Source: Methylobacterium sp. 10
GTDB taxonomy: Bacteria; Pseudomonadota; Alphaproteobacteria; Rhizobiales; Beijerinckiaceae
Assembly: GCF_000519085.1 (NCBI RefSeq)
Contig: NZ_KI912577.1
Coordinates: 994,501-1,058,500 of the forward strand
DNA: 64,000 nucleotides
Reading direction: 5' to 3'
Part shown: in pieces, positions 44,800 to 53,252 of the stretch
Numbering within the stretch: the stretch's first letter is position 1
Layout of the letters: every line of letters begins with the position of its first letter
Made by a program: the position numbers and the translations under genes
The notes under the pieces: generated by a model
What the model was told of the DNA's origin: nothing
Databases searched by the model: none
What the model saw: only the letters and a program-made list of their open reading frames with translations

Positions 44800-46239
44800 A
44801 TGAGGCGTGACGGCCTCCCTCTCCTAGAAGGAGAGGGCTGGGGTGAGGTGTGTGACCTTTTCAGAGATGGACCACACCTCACCCTGTCCCTCTCCTTCCA
44901 GGAGAGGGCACCCGCGCTACCTGCGAGATGTGGGAATATCGTAGTCCGCAAAGGGGCGAGGAATCACGGACGGCGCGGCATCCTCCTGCTCGGTGCGTTC
45001 CTGCTCCTCGCAGGTCCGGCCCATGCCGAAATCTCCCCCGGCGATCTCACCCTGACGGTGACGCCGGAGCTCAACGGAAACGCGGCGCCGTTCTCGCGGG
45101 AAATGGTGCTGCTCCACATCCGCGGCGTCTACCGGCAGGCGATCCTACTGGAGGAGGTGGTCCAGCCGTCGCTCGCGAATTTCAGCTGGACCCAGCTCGG
45201 CCGCGACACCTGGTCGAAGACCCGCCTGCCGGACGGACAGGTGGCGGTGGCCTTCGACCGCACCATCGCGATCTTCCCGCATCATCCGGGCGATTTCACC
45301 ATCGAGCCGTTCATCCACCGCCTGACCATCAACGATGGCGGCACCCGCAAGGTGGTGGACGTTCCCTCAGTCCCGGTCTCCCTGCCGGTCGCCACCTGGA
45401 CGAAGGAGGTCGGCGGCCCCGATGTGAAGGAGCCGTGGTGGCTGCCGGCGCGGGACGTGACCATCACCGATTCGTGGAATCCCGACCCCGAAACGGTGAA
45501 GATCGGCGAGACCACGAGACGCATCGTCACCCTGGAGGCGCAGGGGCTGGTGGCCGAAGGGCTGCCGCCGCGCCCGGTGATGCGCACGCGCGGCATCCTC
45601 ACCTTCGCCGGCCCCGTGACCCGTGAGACCATCATTACGCCGACGGGGCCGGTGGCGCGGGCCACCTATCAATGGGATGTCCGCCCCGCGGTGACCGAGA
45701 TCGTCCCGCTCGATGCGATCACCATCCCCTGGTTCGACACCGTCTCTCGGACCCTGCGGGAAGCAGAAATCCCGGCCCGCCAGATCGGCGGAGGCCTGCC
45801 CGACCGGGACGAGGACGCCAAACCCGTCGCCGCGGCCTCGCCGATGGTGGTGGCGGCGGCGGCGGTGGGCGCCTTCGGGTTCGGCCTCGCCCTCATCGGC
45901 TTCGGCGTTCCGAGACGCTCGCGGAGGTTGCGCCTCGACCGTGCGACACGGCGCGAGCTCGCACGCCACGCGGAGGCGGGCGACGGACGGGCCTTCCGCG
46001 CTACCCTCGGCCCGGTCTTCGACCGCGAACCCGAACTCACGCGGGTCTGGCGCTCGACGCCCGTCCTCGCCGAGGCCCTGGCCGACCTCGACGCGTCCCT
46101 CTATGGCCGAACCGAGGAAACGACGCCGAACCTGATTCAGTTAGCCGGCGATCTATCGAAACCGGTCAAGGTCGCCAAGCTTTCCGACGAGCCGGACTCT
46201 CGGTTGGCGGAACTCGATGGCAAGGCGTTGCGCCGGTAA
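44800..46239 (+). CDS. BatD-like protein, with a repeat element inside its N-terminal coding region
   Basis: 479 aa from ATG 44800 (AAGGGGG 5-11 bp before it); ATG 44695, overlapping the BatC-like stop, is the alternative. The genuine protein begins with a signal-like segment RRGILLLGAFLLLAGPAHA, but this lies ~60 residues after the start, because a REPIN-like element (44817-44908) is translated in between. The mature part has BatD-like beta domains (GDLTLTVTPELNGNAAPFSREMVLLHIRG ... VRPAVTEIVPLDAITIPWFD), a membrane helix and a C-terminal helical cytoplasmic region. It closes the operon. Export may be impaired, or an unidentified non-ATG start near 44940 is used. Confidence 0.75.
   Translation: MRRDGLPLLEGEGWGEVCDLFRDGPHLTLSLSFQERAPALPARCGNIVVRKGARNHGRRGILLLGAFLLLAGPAHAEISPGDLTLTVTPELNGNAAPFSREMVLLHIRGVYRQAILLEEVVQPSLANFSWTQLGRDTWSKTRLPDGQVAVAFDRTIAIFPHHPGDFTIEPFIHRLTINDGGTRKVVDVPSVPVSLPVATWTKEVGGPDVKEPWWLPARDVTITDSWNPDPETVKIGETTRRIVTLEAQGLVAEGLPPRPVMRTRGILTFAGPVTRETIITPTGPVARATYQWDVRPAVTEIVPLDAITIPWFDTVSRTLREAEIPARQIGGGLPDRDEDAKPVAAASPMVVAAAAVGAFGFGLALIGFGVPRRSRRLRLDRATRRELARHAEAGDGRAFRATLGPVFDREPELTRVWRSTPVLAEALADLDASLYGRTEETTPNLIQLAGDLSKPVKVAKLSDEPDSRLAELDGKALRR
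44817..44908. repeat. REPIN-like inverted repeat pair
   Basis: The left unit (44817-44854) contains CCCTCTCCTAGAAGGAGAGG and GGGGTGAGGTGTG; the right unit (44871-44908) is its near-perfect complement, CACACCTCACCC and CCCTCTCCTTCCAGGAGAGGG. Each unit is itself a small palindrome. It is similar in design, not sequence, to the element at 4335. It lies within the open frame of the BatD-like gene. Confidence 0.78.
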
Positions 46240-46350
46240 CCTTTCATTCACCATCTTCTGAGAGCGTCGAGCGTCTTCCACGGACGGTGGGTCGGGCGGT
46301 GGACGCCCATCGACAGGCCTTCCGGCGACCGGGGCGCGCAGCAGGGTGAC

Positions 46351-46767
46351 ATGAGCCGAGGGCGCGAGACAGCAGGGAGACATGCCGCGAGGGTGCTGAT
46401 CGCGGCAAGTTTCGTCGCGACAGGCCTCGCCGCGTCCGTCTTGTACGGCCCGGCCCAGGCCGCCGATGGGCGGGAGCGCTGGTCCACCCCCTATGGCGCC
46501 GAGGCCAACCGCCCTGTCCCAGGGGCCGAGCCACCGCCGCGTTACTTTCCGCGCGCGGACGAGGATAGCGCACCGCGACGGGAGCGTGCGAGACCCCGGC
46601 GGGTCGCCTGCATCCCGAGAAGCGTGCCCATCCCCACCGATGCGCCGGACGATCCGAGCTATGTCGGATCGACCTACGGGCTCGGAAAGCCGAGCTATTA
46701 CGGGTTCAAGCCGGCTCTAGGTGTCGACGATCCGTTCGGCCGCTCGTTGCTGCCCTATTGCAACTGA
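46351..46767 (+). CDS. small exported Pro/Arg-rich protein
   Basis: 138 aa, not recognised. Signal-anchor or signal peptide at residues 14-38 (ARVLIAASFVATGLAASVLYGPAQA-AD). The rest is Pro/Arg-rich with two cysteines (VACIPRS and the penultimate Cys in LPYCN) and a Tyr/Gly-rich part (YVGSTYGLGKPSYYGFKP). It precedes panC by 83 bp on the same strand without functional link. Confidence 0.62.
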   Translation: MSRGRETAGRHAARVLIAASFVATGLAASVLYGPAQAADGRERWSTPYGAEANRPVPGAEPPPRYFPRADEDSAPRRERARPRRVACIPRSVPIPTDAPDDPSYVGSTYGLGKPSYYGFKPALGVDDPFGRSLLPYCN

Positions 46768-46850
46768 CCTCGGCCGCCCGCTGCATCTGGCCTTCCGGCG
46801 CAGATTCGGGATAGTCGAAGGCCTATCCGACATCCCCTAGAGTCCCCCCG

Positions 46851-47714
46851 ATGAGCAGCCAAGCCTCGCCCGTCACCCCGGTCCGGTTCGACGCGGTGGA
46901 CCCCATGCGGGCCTGCATCCGCGCCTGGAAGGCGGCGGGCGACCGTGTCGTCCTCGTGCCCACCATGGGTGCTCTGCACCAGGGCCACCTCTCCCTCGTG
47001 GAACGAGCGCGGGAACTGGGCGAGCGGGTCGTCGTCAGCATCTTCGTCAACCCGACGCAGTTCGGGCCGAGCGAGGATTTCTCGCGCTATCCGCGCGACA
47101 CCGAGGCCGATCTCACGCTCCTGTCGGAGGCGGGCGTCGATGCCGCCTACCTTCCCACCGTGGAGACCATGTACCCGGCGGATTTCTCCACCAGCCTTAC
47201 GGTGGCGGGCATCAGCGAGGGATTGTGCGGCGCCTTTCGGCCTGGCCACTTCTCCGGCGTCGCCACGGTGGTGACCAAGCTCGTCAATCAGGTCCAGCCC
47301 GATACCGCCCTGTTCGGCGAGAAGGATTATCAGCAATTGCAGGTCATCCGCCGCGCAGTGCGCGACCTCGACATCCCCGTCTCCATCGGTGGCGTGCCGA
47401 CGCTGCGGGAGGAGGACGGCCTCGCCCTCTCCTCGCGCAACCGCTACCTCGATGCGGACGAGCGGCGGATAGCACCCCTTCTCCACCGCGAGCTGGTGCG
47501 CATCGCCGAAGGGTTGAGAGCAGGAAACGCGGCCTCACCGCTCGTCTCCGCCTCGACCGATCGGCTGATTGGGGCCGGGTTCAGCACCGTCCAGTATCTC
47601 AGCGTGTGCGATGCCGACACGCTGGCCCCGGTGGAGCACGCTCCGGGACCGACCCGCATCCTGGTCGCCGCCTATCTCGGCTCGACGCGGCTCATCGACA
47701 ATGTCGCCGTCTGA
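46851..47714 (+). CDS. panC: pantothenate synthetase
   Basis: 287 aa. It ligates pantoate and beta-alanine with ATP, in coenzyme A synthesis. Nucleotidyltransferase motifs: VPTMGALHQGHLSLVERA (HxGH), IFVNPTQFGPSEDFSRYPR, RPGHFSGVATVV, GEKDYQQLQVI and LSSRNRYLD (KMSKS-like). Length is normal. It is convergent with the esterase gene (13-bp gap). Confidence 0.96.
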   Translation: MSSQASPVTPVRFDAVDPMRACIRAWKAAGDRVVLVPTMGALHQGHLSLVERARELGERVVVSIFVNPTQFGPSEDFSRYPRDTEADLTLLSEAGVDAAYLPTVETMYPADFSTSLTVAGISEGLCGAFRPGHFSGVATVVTKLVNQVQPDTALFGEKDYQQLQVIRRAVRDLDIPVSIGGVPTLREEDGLALSSRNRYLDADERRIAPLLHRELVRIAEGLRAGNAASPLVSASTDRLIGAGFSTVQYLSVCDADTLAPVEHAPGPTRILVAAYLGSTRLIDNVAV

Positions 47715-47727
47715 CGGGACTGCGGAA

Positions 47728-48972
47728 TCAGTGGCGCGGCCGGTCCAGGCGGTGAGCCATGAAGAAATCGACCATCGCCCGTGACGCATCCGGGCCACGC
47801 GGATCGGTGTAGCTGCCCGACGGGTCGCCGCCCGACCAGGAATGGCCGAGGCCGCGCACCACCCAGCTTTCCACCACGACACGATCGGACGTGTCGGCAT
47901 AGCGCGTGCGGATATAGGCCAAGCCGCCGGGCCCCGTTCCATCCGAGACGGACGGCTGCAGAACCTCGACGCCGGCCTGGATGAGAACGTGCTCGCCGTT
48001 GCGCGGATGGACGGTGCCGTCGCTCTCACCATGGACCATGATGGTCGGCACCCGCGCGGTCTCCGCCTGCGGGATCACCACGGATTCCGACGGCCCGAGA
48101 CGCATGGTCGTCAGTGCCGAGGAGATATCCCCGGCGCAACCCGCGGCGAGACCCGAATGCACGCCGACGGCGGCATAGAGGTCGGGATAGGCCAGGGCGA
48201 TGTTGGCGGCGGCAGCGCCACCGGCCGAAAGACCTGCAATATATACCCTGCGCGGATCGACATTGTACTGGCTCATCACCGCGCGGGTGAGGCCTGCAAT
48301 GATCTCGGCCTCGCCGGAACCGCGTCCCTGGTCGCCGGGCTGGTACCAGTTCCAGCAGCGCTGACCATGTGCCCTCATGCTCTGGGCGGGATAGACGACA
48401 AGGAACCCCTCCGTCTCGGCGAGACGGTTCATGCCGGTGCCGGCCGCGAAATCGTCAGGCGACTGGGTACAGCCATGGAGCATGACGAGGAGGGGAGGCT
48501 CGGCGGCCATTCTGCTCGGAACGTAGAGCTTGTAGTCGCGGGCGCCCGCGTCGTTGGCGAACGCATGCTCGTTAAAGGTTCCCTCGCCCGCGGGGGGAGT
48601 CGCGACTTTTCCATCCCGGAACAGGTTGGTGGGATTGAACCCGGCAAATCCCGACGGCGTCGATTCCGGCGTGACCGCGCCTTGACCCGTCGGCCCGGAG
48701 GGTGACGACAGCCCGAACTTGCGCACGACTTGGTCGATGGCATCGCGCAGGTGGTCCTGCAGGCCTTCCGTCATCGAGCCGGCTGTCGGATGCGTGGGCG
48801 TTGCGGCCTCGCCGCCCCCGACTTGGACCATCTGGCCCGAGCTCTCGGCGCCCGACCGGCCGAAGAGGCCGCGCTGGATGAGATCGGCGGCTTCCTGCAG
48901 CCGCCCTGCACCCGTCAGTTTGGTTGCTTCGACAAGATCGTCCATACGCGTCCGGTTCGGGTGATCAGCCAT
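47728..48972 (-). CDS. PHB-depolymerase-family (esterase D type) alpha/beta hydrolase
   Basis: 414 aa from ATG 48972. The first ~120 residues are helical and variable; the catalytic domain begins DYKLYVPSRMAAEPPLLVMLHGCTQSPDDFAAGTGMNRLAE, typical of the LpqC/poly-hydroxybutyrate depolymerase family. The nucleophile Ser is in GLSAGGAAAANIAL; the acid Asp is likely in VHGESDGTVHP and the His in GLGHSWSGG. No signal peptide is seen, so it would act inside the cell or be exported by another route. It may hydrolyse short polyhydroxyalkanoate or related esters. A TGCAATGCA dyad stands ~140-170 bp upstream. Confidence 0.87.
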   Translation of the reverse strand: MADHPNRTRMDDLVEATKLTGAGRLQEAADLIQRGLFGRSGAESSGQMVQVGGGEAATPTHPTAGSMTEGLQDHLRDAIDQVVRKFGLSSPSGPTGQGAVTPESTPSGFAGFNPTNLFRDGKVATPPAGEGTFNEHAFANDAGARDYKLYVPSRMAAEPPLLVMLHGCTQSPDDFAAGTGMNRLAETEGFLVVYPAQSMRAHGQRCWNWYQPGDQGRGSGEAEIIAGLTRAVMSQYNVDPRRVYIAGLSAGGAAAANIALAYPDLYAAVGVHSGLAAGCAGDISSALTTMRLGPSESVVIPQAETARVPTIMVHGESDGTVHPRNGEHVLIQAGVEVLQPSVSDGTGPGGLAYIRTRYADTSDRVVVESWVVRGLGHSWSGGDPSGSYTDPRGPDASRAMVDFFMAHRLDRPRH

Positions 48973-49108
48973 CGCATGATCGCTTTCTTGGGTGTTGGGA
49001 GAGCCGCCGACGGATCCAATCGATGCTGGACACAAAGAAATCCCGCATCGACGATGGGCTGATTCGCCTCCGCGCCGACTCGATGTCCAAAGATGTAAGC
49101 GGGTTTTA

Positions 49109-49140
49109 TTGCAATGCAATATGTCTTTTATTGCATTGCA
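49109..49140. promoter_or_regulatory. long dyad built on TGCAATGCA, possible PhaR operator
   Basis: TTGCAATGCAATA (49109-49121), a 7-nt centre, then TATTGCATTGCA (49129-49140): twelve matched base pairs. Each arm contains TGCAATGCA, close to reported binding sites of PhaR, the regulator of polyhydroxybutyrate metabolism (TGC-x3-GCA core). It lies upstream of the PHB-depolymerase-family gene and 12 bp after the dnaQ stop, so a role as a dnaQ terminator is possible, but there is no T-run. Confidence 0.55.
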
Positions 49141-49152
49141 CCTAACGGTTCT

Positions 49153-49878
49153 TCACTCACCGTCGTTCTCGCTGACGTAGTCGCGCCAGATCGGGCTGGC
49201 GCCGAGGGTGGCGACGAAAGCCGTGTGCTGATTAACTTCCAGGGGGTTCAAACGGTTGCGTAATCGGCGCGGTTCCGCGGCGATGAGCCCTTCACCCGAG
49301 GTGATGATCCGGGCGGGCTCCGTGGTCTCGACCATGGCGAGGCCGAGGCTTGTCTGCTTGCCGCCCAGCAACTCGATATAGACCTCGGCCAGGATCTGGG
49401 CATCGAGGAGCGCCCCGTGTTTGGTGCGCCGCGTCGTATCGATCCCGTAGCGGACGCAGAGCGCATCGAGACTGTTGGAGGCGCCGGTATGCTTGCGCCG
49501 CGCCATCTGCAGCGTGTCGACCACCGCACCCAGGTCGATCTGCGGCGGCCCGCCTTCGCCGAGCCGGGCGAACTCCATATTGAGAAAGCCCACATCGAAG
49601 GGCGCGTTGTGGATCACGAGGGGGGAATCGCCGCAGAAGGCGACGAAATCCGCGACGACCGCCGAGAAGACGGGTTTGTCGGAGAGGAACGCGTCGGACA
49701 GACCGTGGACGCCGAAGGCACCCTGCGAGACGGGCCGCGTCGGGTTGACGTAGCGGTGGAAGGTCACCCCCGTCTGGATGTGGTTGATGAGTTCGACGCA
49801 GCCGATCTCGATCAGCCGATCCCCGTTCTTGGCATCCGTGCCGGTGGTCTCGGTGTCGAGGACGATCTCACGGAGCAT
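49153..49878 (-). CDS. dnaQ: DNA polymerase III epsilon subunit (proofreading 3'-5' exonuclease)
   Basis: 241 aa from ATG 49878 (MLREIVLDTETTG); ATG 49890 is an alternative. DEDDh exonuclease motifs are all present: ExoI VLDTETTG, ExoII IHNAPFDVGFLNMEF, ExoIII KHGALLDAQILAEVY. It removes misincorporated bases during replication. It is the last gene of the conserved operon that starts next to the predicted origin; the gap from coaE is 35 bp. Confidence 0.95.
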   Translation of the reverse strand: MLREIVLDTETTGTDAKNGDRLIEIGCVELINHIQTGVTFHRYVNPTRPVSQGAFGVHGLSDAFLSDKPVFSAVVADFVAFCGDSPLVIHNAPFDVGFLNMEFARLGEGGPPQIDLGAVVDTLQMARRKHTGASNSLDALCVRYGIDTTRRTKHGALLDAQILAEVYIELLGGKQTSLGLAMVETTEPARIITSGEGLIAAEPRRLRNRLNPLEVNQHTAFVATLGASPIWRDYVSENDGE

Positions 49879-49913
49879 GATGCGGTCCATTCGGGGGGAT
49901 ACGAAGCGGTCGG

Positions 49914-50519
49914 TCAGGCCGGGCCTGCACCGACGAGCCGTTCGATGAGAGCGTCGACCTGATTTTCGGCGCCAGCAAGGCCGAGCCCGGTATCGATGAG
50001 GAGGTCGGCACGGGCGCGCTTCTCGGCATCGGGCATCTGCTTGGCGAGGATGGCGGCAAAAGCCGCCTCGGACATGCCGGGACGTGCCAGAACACGCTGC
50101 CGCTGAACCTCGGGATCCGCGGTCACCACCAGTACCGCGTCGCATCTCGCCTCACCGCCGGTCTCGAACAGGAGGGGAATGTCGAGGATCACCAGGGATG
50201 CGTCGGCGTGCTCGTCGAGGAAGCGCTGCTCCTCCTCCCGGACGAGGGGATGGATCGCGGCCTCCAGCCGGCCGAGGGATTCGGGCCGGCCGAGCACATG
50301 GTCCCGCAGGCGCGCGCGATCAACGGAGCCATCCTCCGCGACGGCATCGGGAAAGAGATCCGCGATGAGGCGGGCGCCCGCCCCTCCCGCGGCGTAGAGG
50401 CGCCGCACCGCCGCATCCGCGTCGTGGATCGGGATGCCGCGCCGGGCGAACATGGCGGCCGTGGTCGATTTCCCCATGCCGATGGACCCGGTGAGGCCGA
50501 GGATGAAGGGCCGTGTCAT
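49914..50519 (-). CDS. coaE: dephospho-CoA kinase
   Basis: 201 aa from ATG 50519. The P-loop GLTGSIGMGKSTTA, IHDADAAVRRLY, HPLVREEE, LDIPLLFETG and VVTADPEVQRQRVLAR are the standard CoaE motifs. It phosphorylates dephospho-CoA in the last step of CoA synthesis. The start overlaps the aroE stop by 4 bp. Confidence 0.96.
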   Translation of the reverse strand: MTRPFILGLTGSIGMGKSTTAAMFARRGIPIHDADAAVRRLYAAGGAGARLIADLFPDAVAEDGSVDRARLRDHVLGRPESLGRLEAAIHPLVREEEQRFLDEHADASLVILDIPLLFETGGEARCDAVLVVTADPEVQRQRVLARPGMSEAAFAAILAKQMPDAEKRARADLLIDTGLGLAGAENQVDALIERLVGAGPA

Positions 50520-51358
50520 CGCTTCGTCACCAGATCGGCGACGATCAGGGCGCGCAGTTCCGGCGTCACCACGGGACGGGTCCCAAACCAACGCTCGAAA
50601 CCCGGTACGGCCTGATGCAGCAGCATGCCGAGCCCGTCGACCACGCGATGCCCCCGCGCCGCGGCTGCTGCGAGCAGCGGCGTCTCCAGGGGCGAATAAA
50701 CGATATCGGCAACGGCACATTCAACCGGCACATGATCCAGCGCGATGTCGAGTTGCGGCTTGCCTGTCATGCCGAGGGAGGTGGTGTTGACGAGAAGCCG
50801 CGCGCCGCGGACGGCAGCGTCGAGCCCGTCCCAGTCGATGGCCTCGACGCGGGACGGGTCGAGGCCGGCAATGGCCTGGGCCCGCGAGCGCGTGCGGTTG
50901 GCCACGAGGATGCGGGTCGCCGGCCGTTCGAGAAGGCCCGCGACGACGGCCCGTGCCGCCCCTCCCGCCCCCAGGATCACGACATCACCGGTATCCGTGC
51001 CGAGCCAGTCCCGCCCGAGGGTTTCGTCGAGATGGGCAGTGAAGCCGACGGCGTCGGTGTTGTCGCCCATGAGACGTCCCTGTCCATCGAAGGAGAGTGT
51101 GTTGACCGCACCGATCCGCCGGGCGGCCTCCGTCAGCACCTCGGCCCCGGCGAAGGCGGCTTCCTTGTGCGGCAGCGTCACGTTTCCACCGGCGAACCCA
51201 TCAGCTTTCAGGCCGCGCAGGAAGGTCGCGAAATCCTCCGGCGCCACGTCGATCCGCTGGTAGGACCCGTCGAGCCCGAGGGTCGCGAGCCAGTGTCCGT
51301 GGATCATCGGCGACCGGGAATGGGCGATGGGATGACCGACGACGAAGGCTTTGATCAT
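50516..51358 (-). CDS. aroE: shikimate dehydrogenase (NADP)
   Basis: 280 aa. It reduces 3-dehydroshikimate to shikimate in aromatic amino-acid synthesis. Substrate site: HPIAHSRSPMIHG and the catalytic lysine in GGNVTLPHKEAAF, then Asp in GDNTDAVGF. Nucleotide site: ILGAGGAARAVVAGL followed by ANRTRSRA. C-terminal DIVYSPLETPLLAAA and LGMLLHQAVPGFERWFG are typical. Confidence 0.96.
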   Translation of the reverse strand: MIKAFVVGHPIAHSRSPMIHGHWLATLGLDGSYQRIDVAPEDFATFLRGLKADGFAGGNVTLPHKEAAFAGAEVLTEAARRIGAVNTLSFDGQGRLMGDNTDAVGFTAHLDETLGRDWLGTDTGDVVILGAGGAARAVVAGLLERPATRILVANRTRSRAQAIAGLDPSRVEAIDWDGLDAAVRGARLLVNTTSLGMTGKPQLDIALDHVPVECAVADIVYSPLETPLLAAAAARGHRVVDGLGMLLHQAVPGFERWFGTRPVVTPELRALIVADLVTKR

Positions 51359-51384
51359 GAAGGGGTCTCGCGAGGCGTTCGGGA

Positions 51385-52002
51385 TCAGAAGGCAAGACAG
51401 CCGTGGCTTCGCAGCCTGTCGAGCAATCCGGTCAGCGGCAGGCCGAGGATGGTGGCATGGGCGCCCTCGATCATTGTGAACAGATGAATGCCGAGGCCTT
51501 CCAGCTGGTATCCGCCCACCGTCCCGGTGACGCGGTCATGCCCGGCGATCGCCAGATAGGTATCGATGGCGGACGCGTTCAGATCCCGCATGGTCAGACG
51601 AGCCTCGTCGTGAAGGAGGTCCGTCTCCCGTCCCGGCATGATGAGGGCGGCGGCGGAGTGCAGGGAATGCGTCCTGTTCGATAGTCGGCTCAGTTGATGT
51701 TTGGCTGCGTCGAGGGAGGCGGATTTATGAAACACCTCCCCCTCGCAGGCGAGAACCTGATCCGCGGCCAGGACGATCCTGTCGCCGACCGTGGCGGCCA
51801 CTGCCCGCGCCTTGGCCAGGGCCAGACGGAGGGCGAGATCGGCGGGAGCGAGGGGGCCGGCCTGGGCCTCGATGGCGCGCTCATCGACATTCGGGACCAC
51901 GACCTCCACATCGAGGCCGGCAGCTTCGAGGAGATGCCTGCGCGTCGGCGAACCGGAGGCAAGGATGAGCGGGCGTTCGGGCAGCCAGAGGCGGGTCATC
52001 AC
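51385..52002 (-). CDS. maf: Maf-like nucleoside triphosphate pyrophosphatase
   Basis: 205 aa. N-terminal ILASGSPTRRHLLEAAGL, IVLAADQVLACEGEVFHKSAS and the C-terminal GGYQLEGLGIHLFTMIEGAHATILGLPLTGLL match the Maf/YhdE-YceF family, which hydrolyses non-canonical or canonical NTPs. It follows the PPDK-regulator gene after 17 bp. ATG 51999 (one codon later) is equally possible. Confidence 0.94.
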   Translation of the reverse strand: MMTRLWLPERPLILASGSPTRRHLLEAAGLDVEVVVPNVDERAIEAQAGPLAPADLALRLALAKARAVAATVGDRIVLAADQVLACEGEVFHKSASLDAAKHQLSRLSNRTHSLHSAAALIMPGRETDLLHDEARLTMRDLNASAIDTYLAIAGHDRVTGTVGGYQLEGLGIHLFTMIEGAHATILGLPLTGLLDRLRSHGCLAF

Positions 52003-52019
52003 GGATCTCGCTTCGTGGT

Positions 52020-52850
52020 TCAGGCCACGATGAACTTGAGGCGGTGCTCGCGGTGCAGATCGAGGATCGCGGCGGCGGTCTCTTCGATGGACCGCCTTGT
52101 GACGTCGATGGTCGGCCAGCGATGCCGGTTGCAGAGTTTACGGCAGGCAGCGATCTCGTCGGCCACCGCATCGCGATCGACATAGAGCGAGGTATCGTCG
52201 GCCTTCAGGCTCAGCAGGCGGTTCTGCCGGATCTGCACGATCCGCTCCGGAGAGGCGAGGAGGCCGACCACGAGGGGCTTGCGGGCATTCTCGAGATTGG
52301 GCGGCACCGGCATTCCCGGCACGAGGGGGAAATTCGCCGTCTTCAATCCGCGATTGGCCAGGTAGATCGCCGTCGGGGTCTTGGAGGTGCGGCTGACGCC
52401 CACGAGGATGACGTCGGATTCGTCGATGTCGAAGGGCAGGTTGCCGTCGTCATGGGCGAGGGTGAAGTTCATCGCGTCGATGCGCTTGAAATACTCGGCG
52501 TTCAGCATGTGCTGCGCCCCCGGCCGGGCCGTCGTCTCGGCGCCGAGATAGGATTGCAGCAGGGCGTGGACCGGCTGGAGCACGGAGAGGCAGGGCGATC
52601 CGGTCTCGCGACAAGCCGCTTCAAGCCGCTCGGTCAGGTCATGCCCGACGAGGGTGTAGAGGACGAGGCCCGGCGCCGCCTCGATCTCGGAGATCACCCG
52701 TTCGAGCTGTGCCGAGGATCGCACCAGGGGATAGACGTGCTCGATGGCCGAGACGCCCTCGTACTGAGCGGCGGCCGCGCGACCCACGTTGATGAGGGTC
52801 TCGCCGGTGGAATCCGAGACGAGATGGAGGTGGAAGTAGCTGCGACTCAT
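52020..52850 (-). CDS. pyruvate, phosphate dikinase regulatory protein (bifunctional kinase/pyrophosphorylase, DUF299)
   Basis: 276 aa. The N-terminus [26 protein letters not shown] and the P-loop GVSRTSKTP (residues 151-159), with [17 protein letters not shown] after it, are diagnostic. The family inactivates PPDK (or PEP synthase) by ADP-dependent phosphorylation and reactivates it by phosphorolysis. It is the homologue of the gene that flanks the chromosomal origin in Caulobacter and Rickettsia, and it starts directly at the edge of the predicted oriC. Confidence 0.93.
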   Translation of the reverse strand: MSRSYFHLHLVSDSTGETLINVGRAAAAQYEGVSAIEHVYPLVRSSAQLERVISEIEAAPGLVLYTLVGHDLTERLEAACRETGSPCLSVLQPVHALLQSYLGAETTARPGAQHMLNAEYFKRIDAMNFTLAHDDGNLPFDIDESDVILVGVSRTSKTPTAIYLANRGLKTANFPLVPGMPVPPNLENARKPLVVGLLASPERIVQIRQNRLLSLKADDTSLYVDRDAVADEIAACRKLCNRHRWPTIDVTRRSIEETAAAILDLHREHRLKFIVA

Positions 52851-53129
52851 CGGAAATTCCCATCCCAGGCCGGCGGACGGGCTTGAAGGATCTCCGGGTT
52901 ATCCACCACACCTGACGGCCGGAGTCGACAGGTGGGGATAAAACGCCCCTGTCCAGGTCGGAGGCGGAACCTTCCCGCGAGTTGTCGACTCTCGCGTCAA
53001 CATGCGAACCATCGACCCTCGTCCCGATCCCGGTTTGGGAGATTCAGGGAGGGTTCGGGCAGGAGAGACCCATCACGGCGCGCAAGTCGCTGATGGGACT
53101 TCTGGTTCTCGAAAGTTAGCGCGAACCCG

Positions 53130-53144
53130 TTAAAGCCCCGTTAA
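53130..53144. promoter_or_regulatory. CtrA-type binding site TTAA-N7-TTAA
   Basis: Exact match to the CtrA consensus spacing: TTAA, seven bases (AGCCCCG), TTAA. In Caulobacter CtrA binds the origin and blocks initiation in swarmer cells. The position, 22 bp before a DnaA-box-like sequence, fits such competition. Confidence 0.65.
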
Positions 53145-53194
53145 CGGCGGTGGCGCGGGGATGGGGTGTGGACAAGTTCGCGGTCCCATCGTCC

Positions 53195-53252
53195 CCCGTC
53201 TAAAAGAAATAACAGAGTCCTAGAATCTCTCTTTCCTTATTAGATAGACGGG
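53195..53252. other. AT-rich segment flanked by inverted repeats, candidate unwinding element
   Basis: CCCGTCTA (53195-53202) and TAGACGGG (53245-53252) enclose about 42 bp of the lowest GC content in this region, including AAAAGAAATAACA and TTTCCTTATTAGA. In a ~70% GC genome such a stretch next to a DnaA box suits a DNA unwinding element. Confidence 0.5.

Noticed and set aside
39403..46239. Assigning the MoxR/VWA operon as the methanol-oxidation mxa cluster
   Set aside because: mxaF, mxaJ, mxaG and mxaI are absent, and the BatD-like gene and gene order fit a Bat-type set better.
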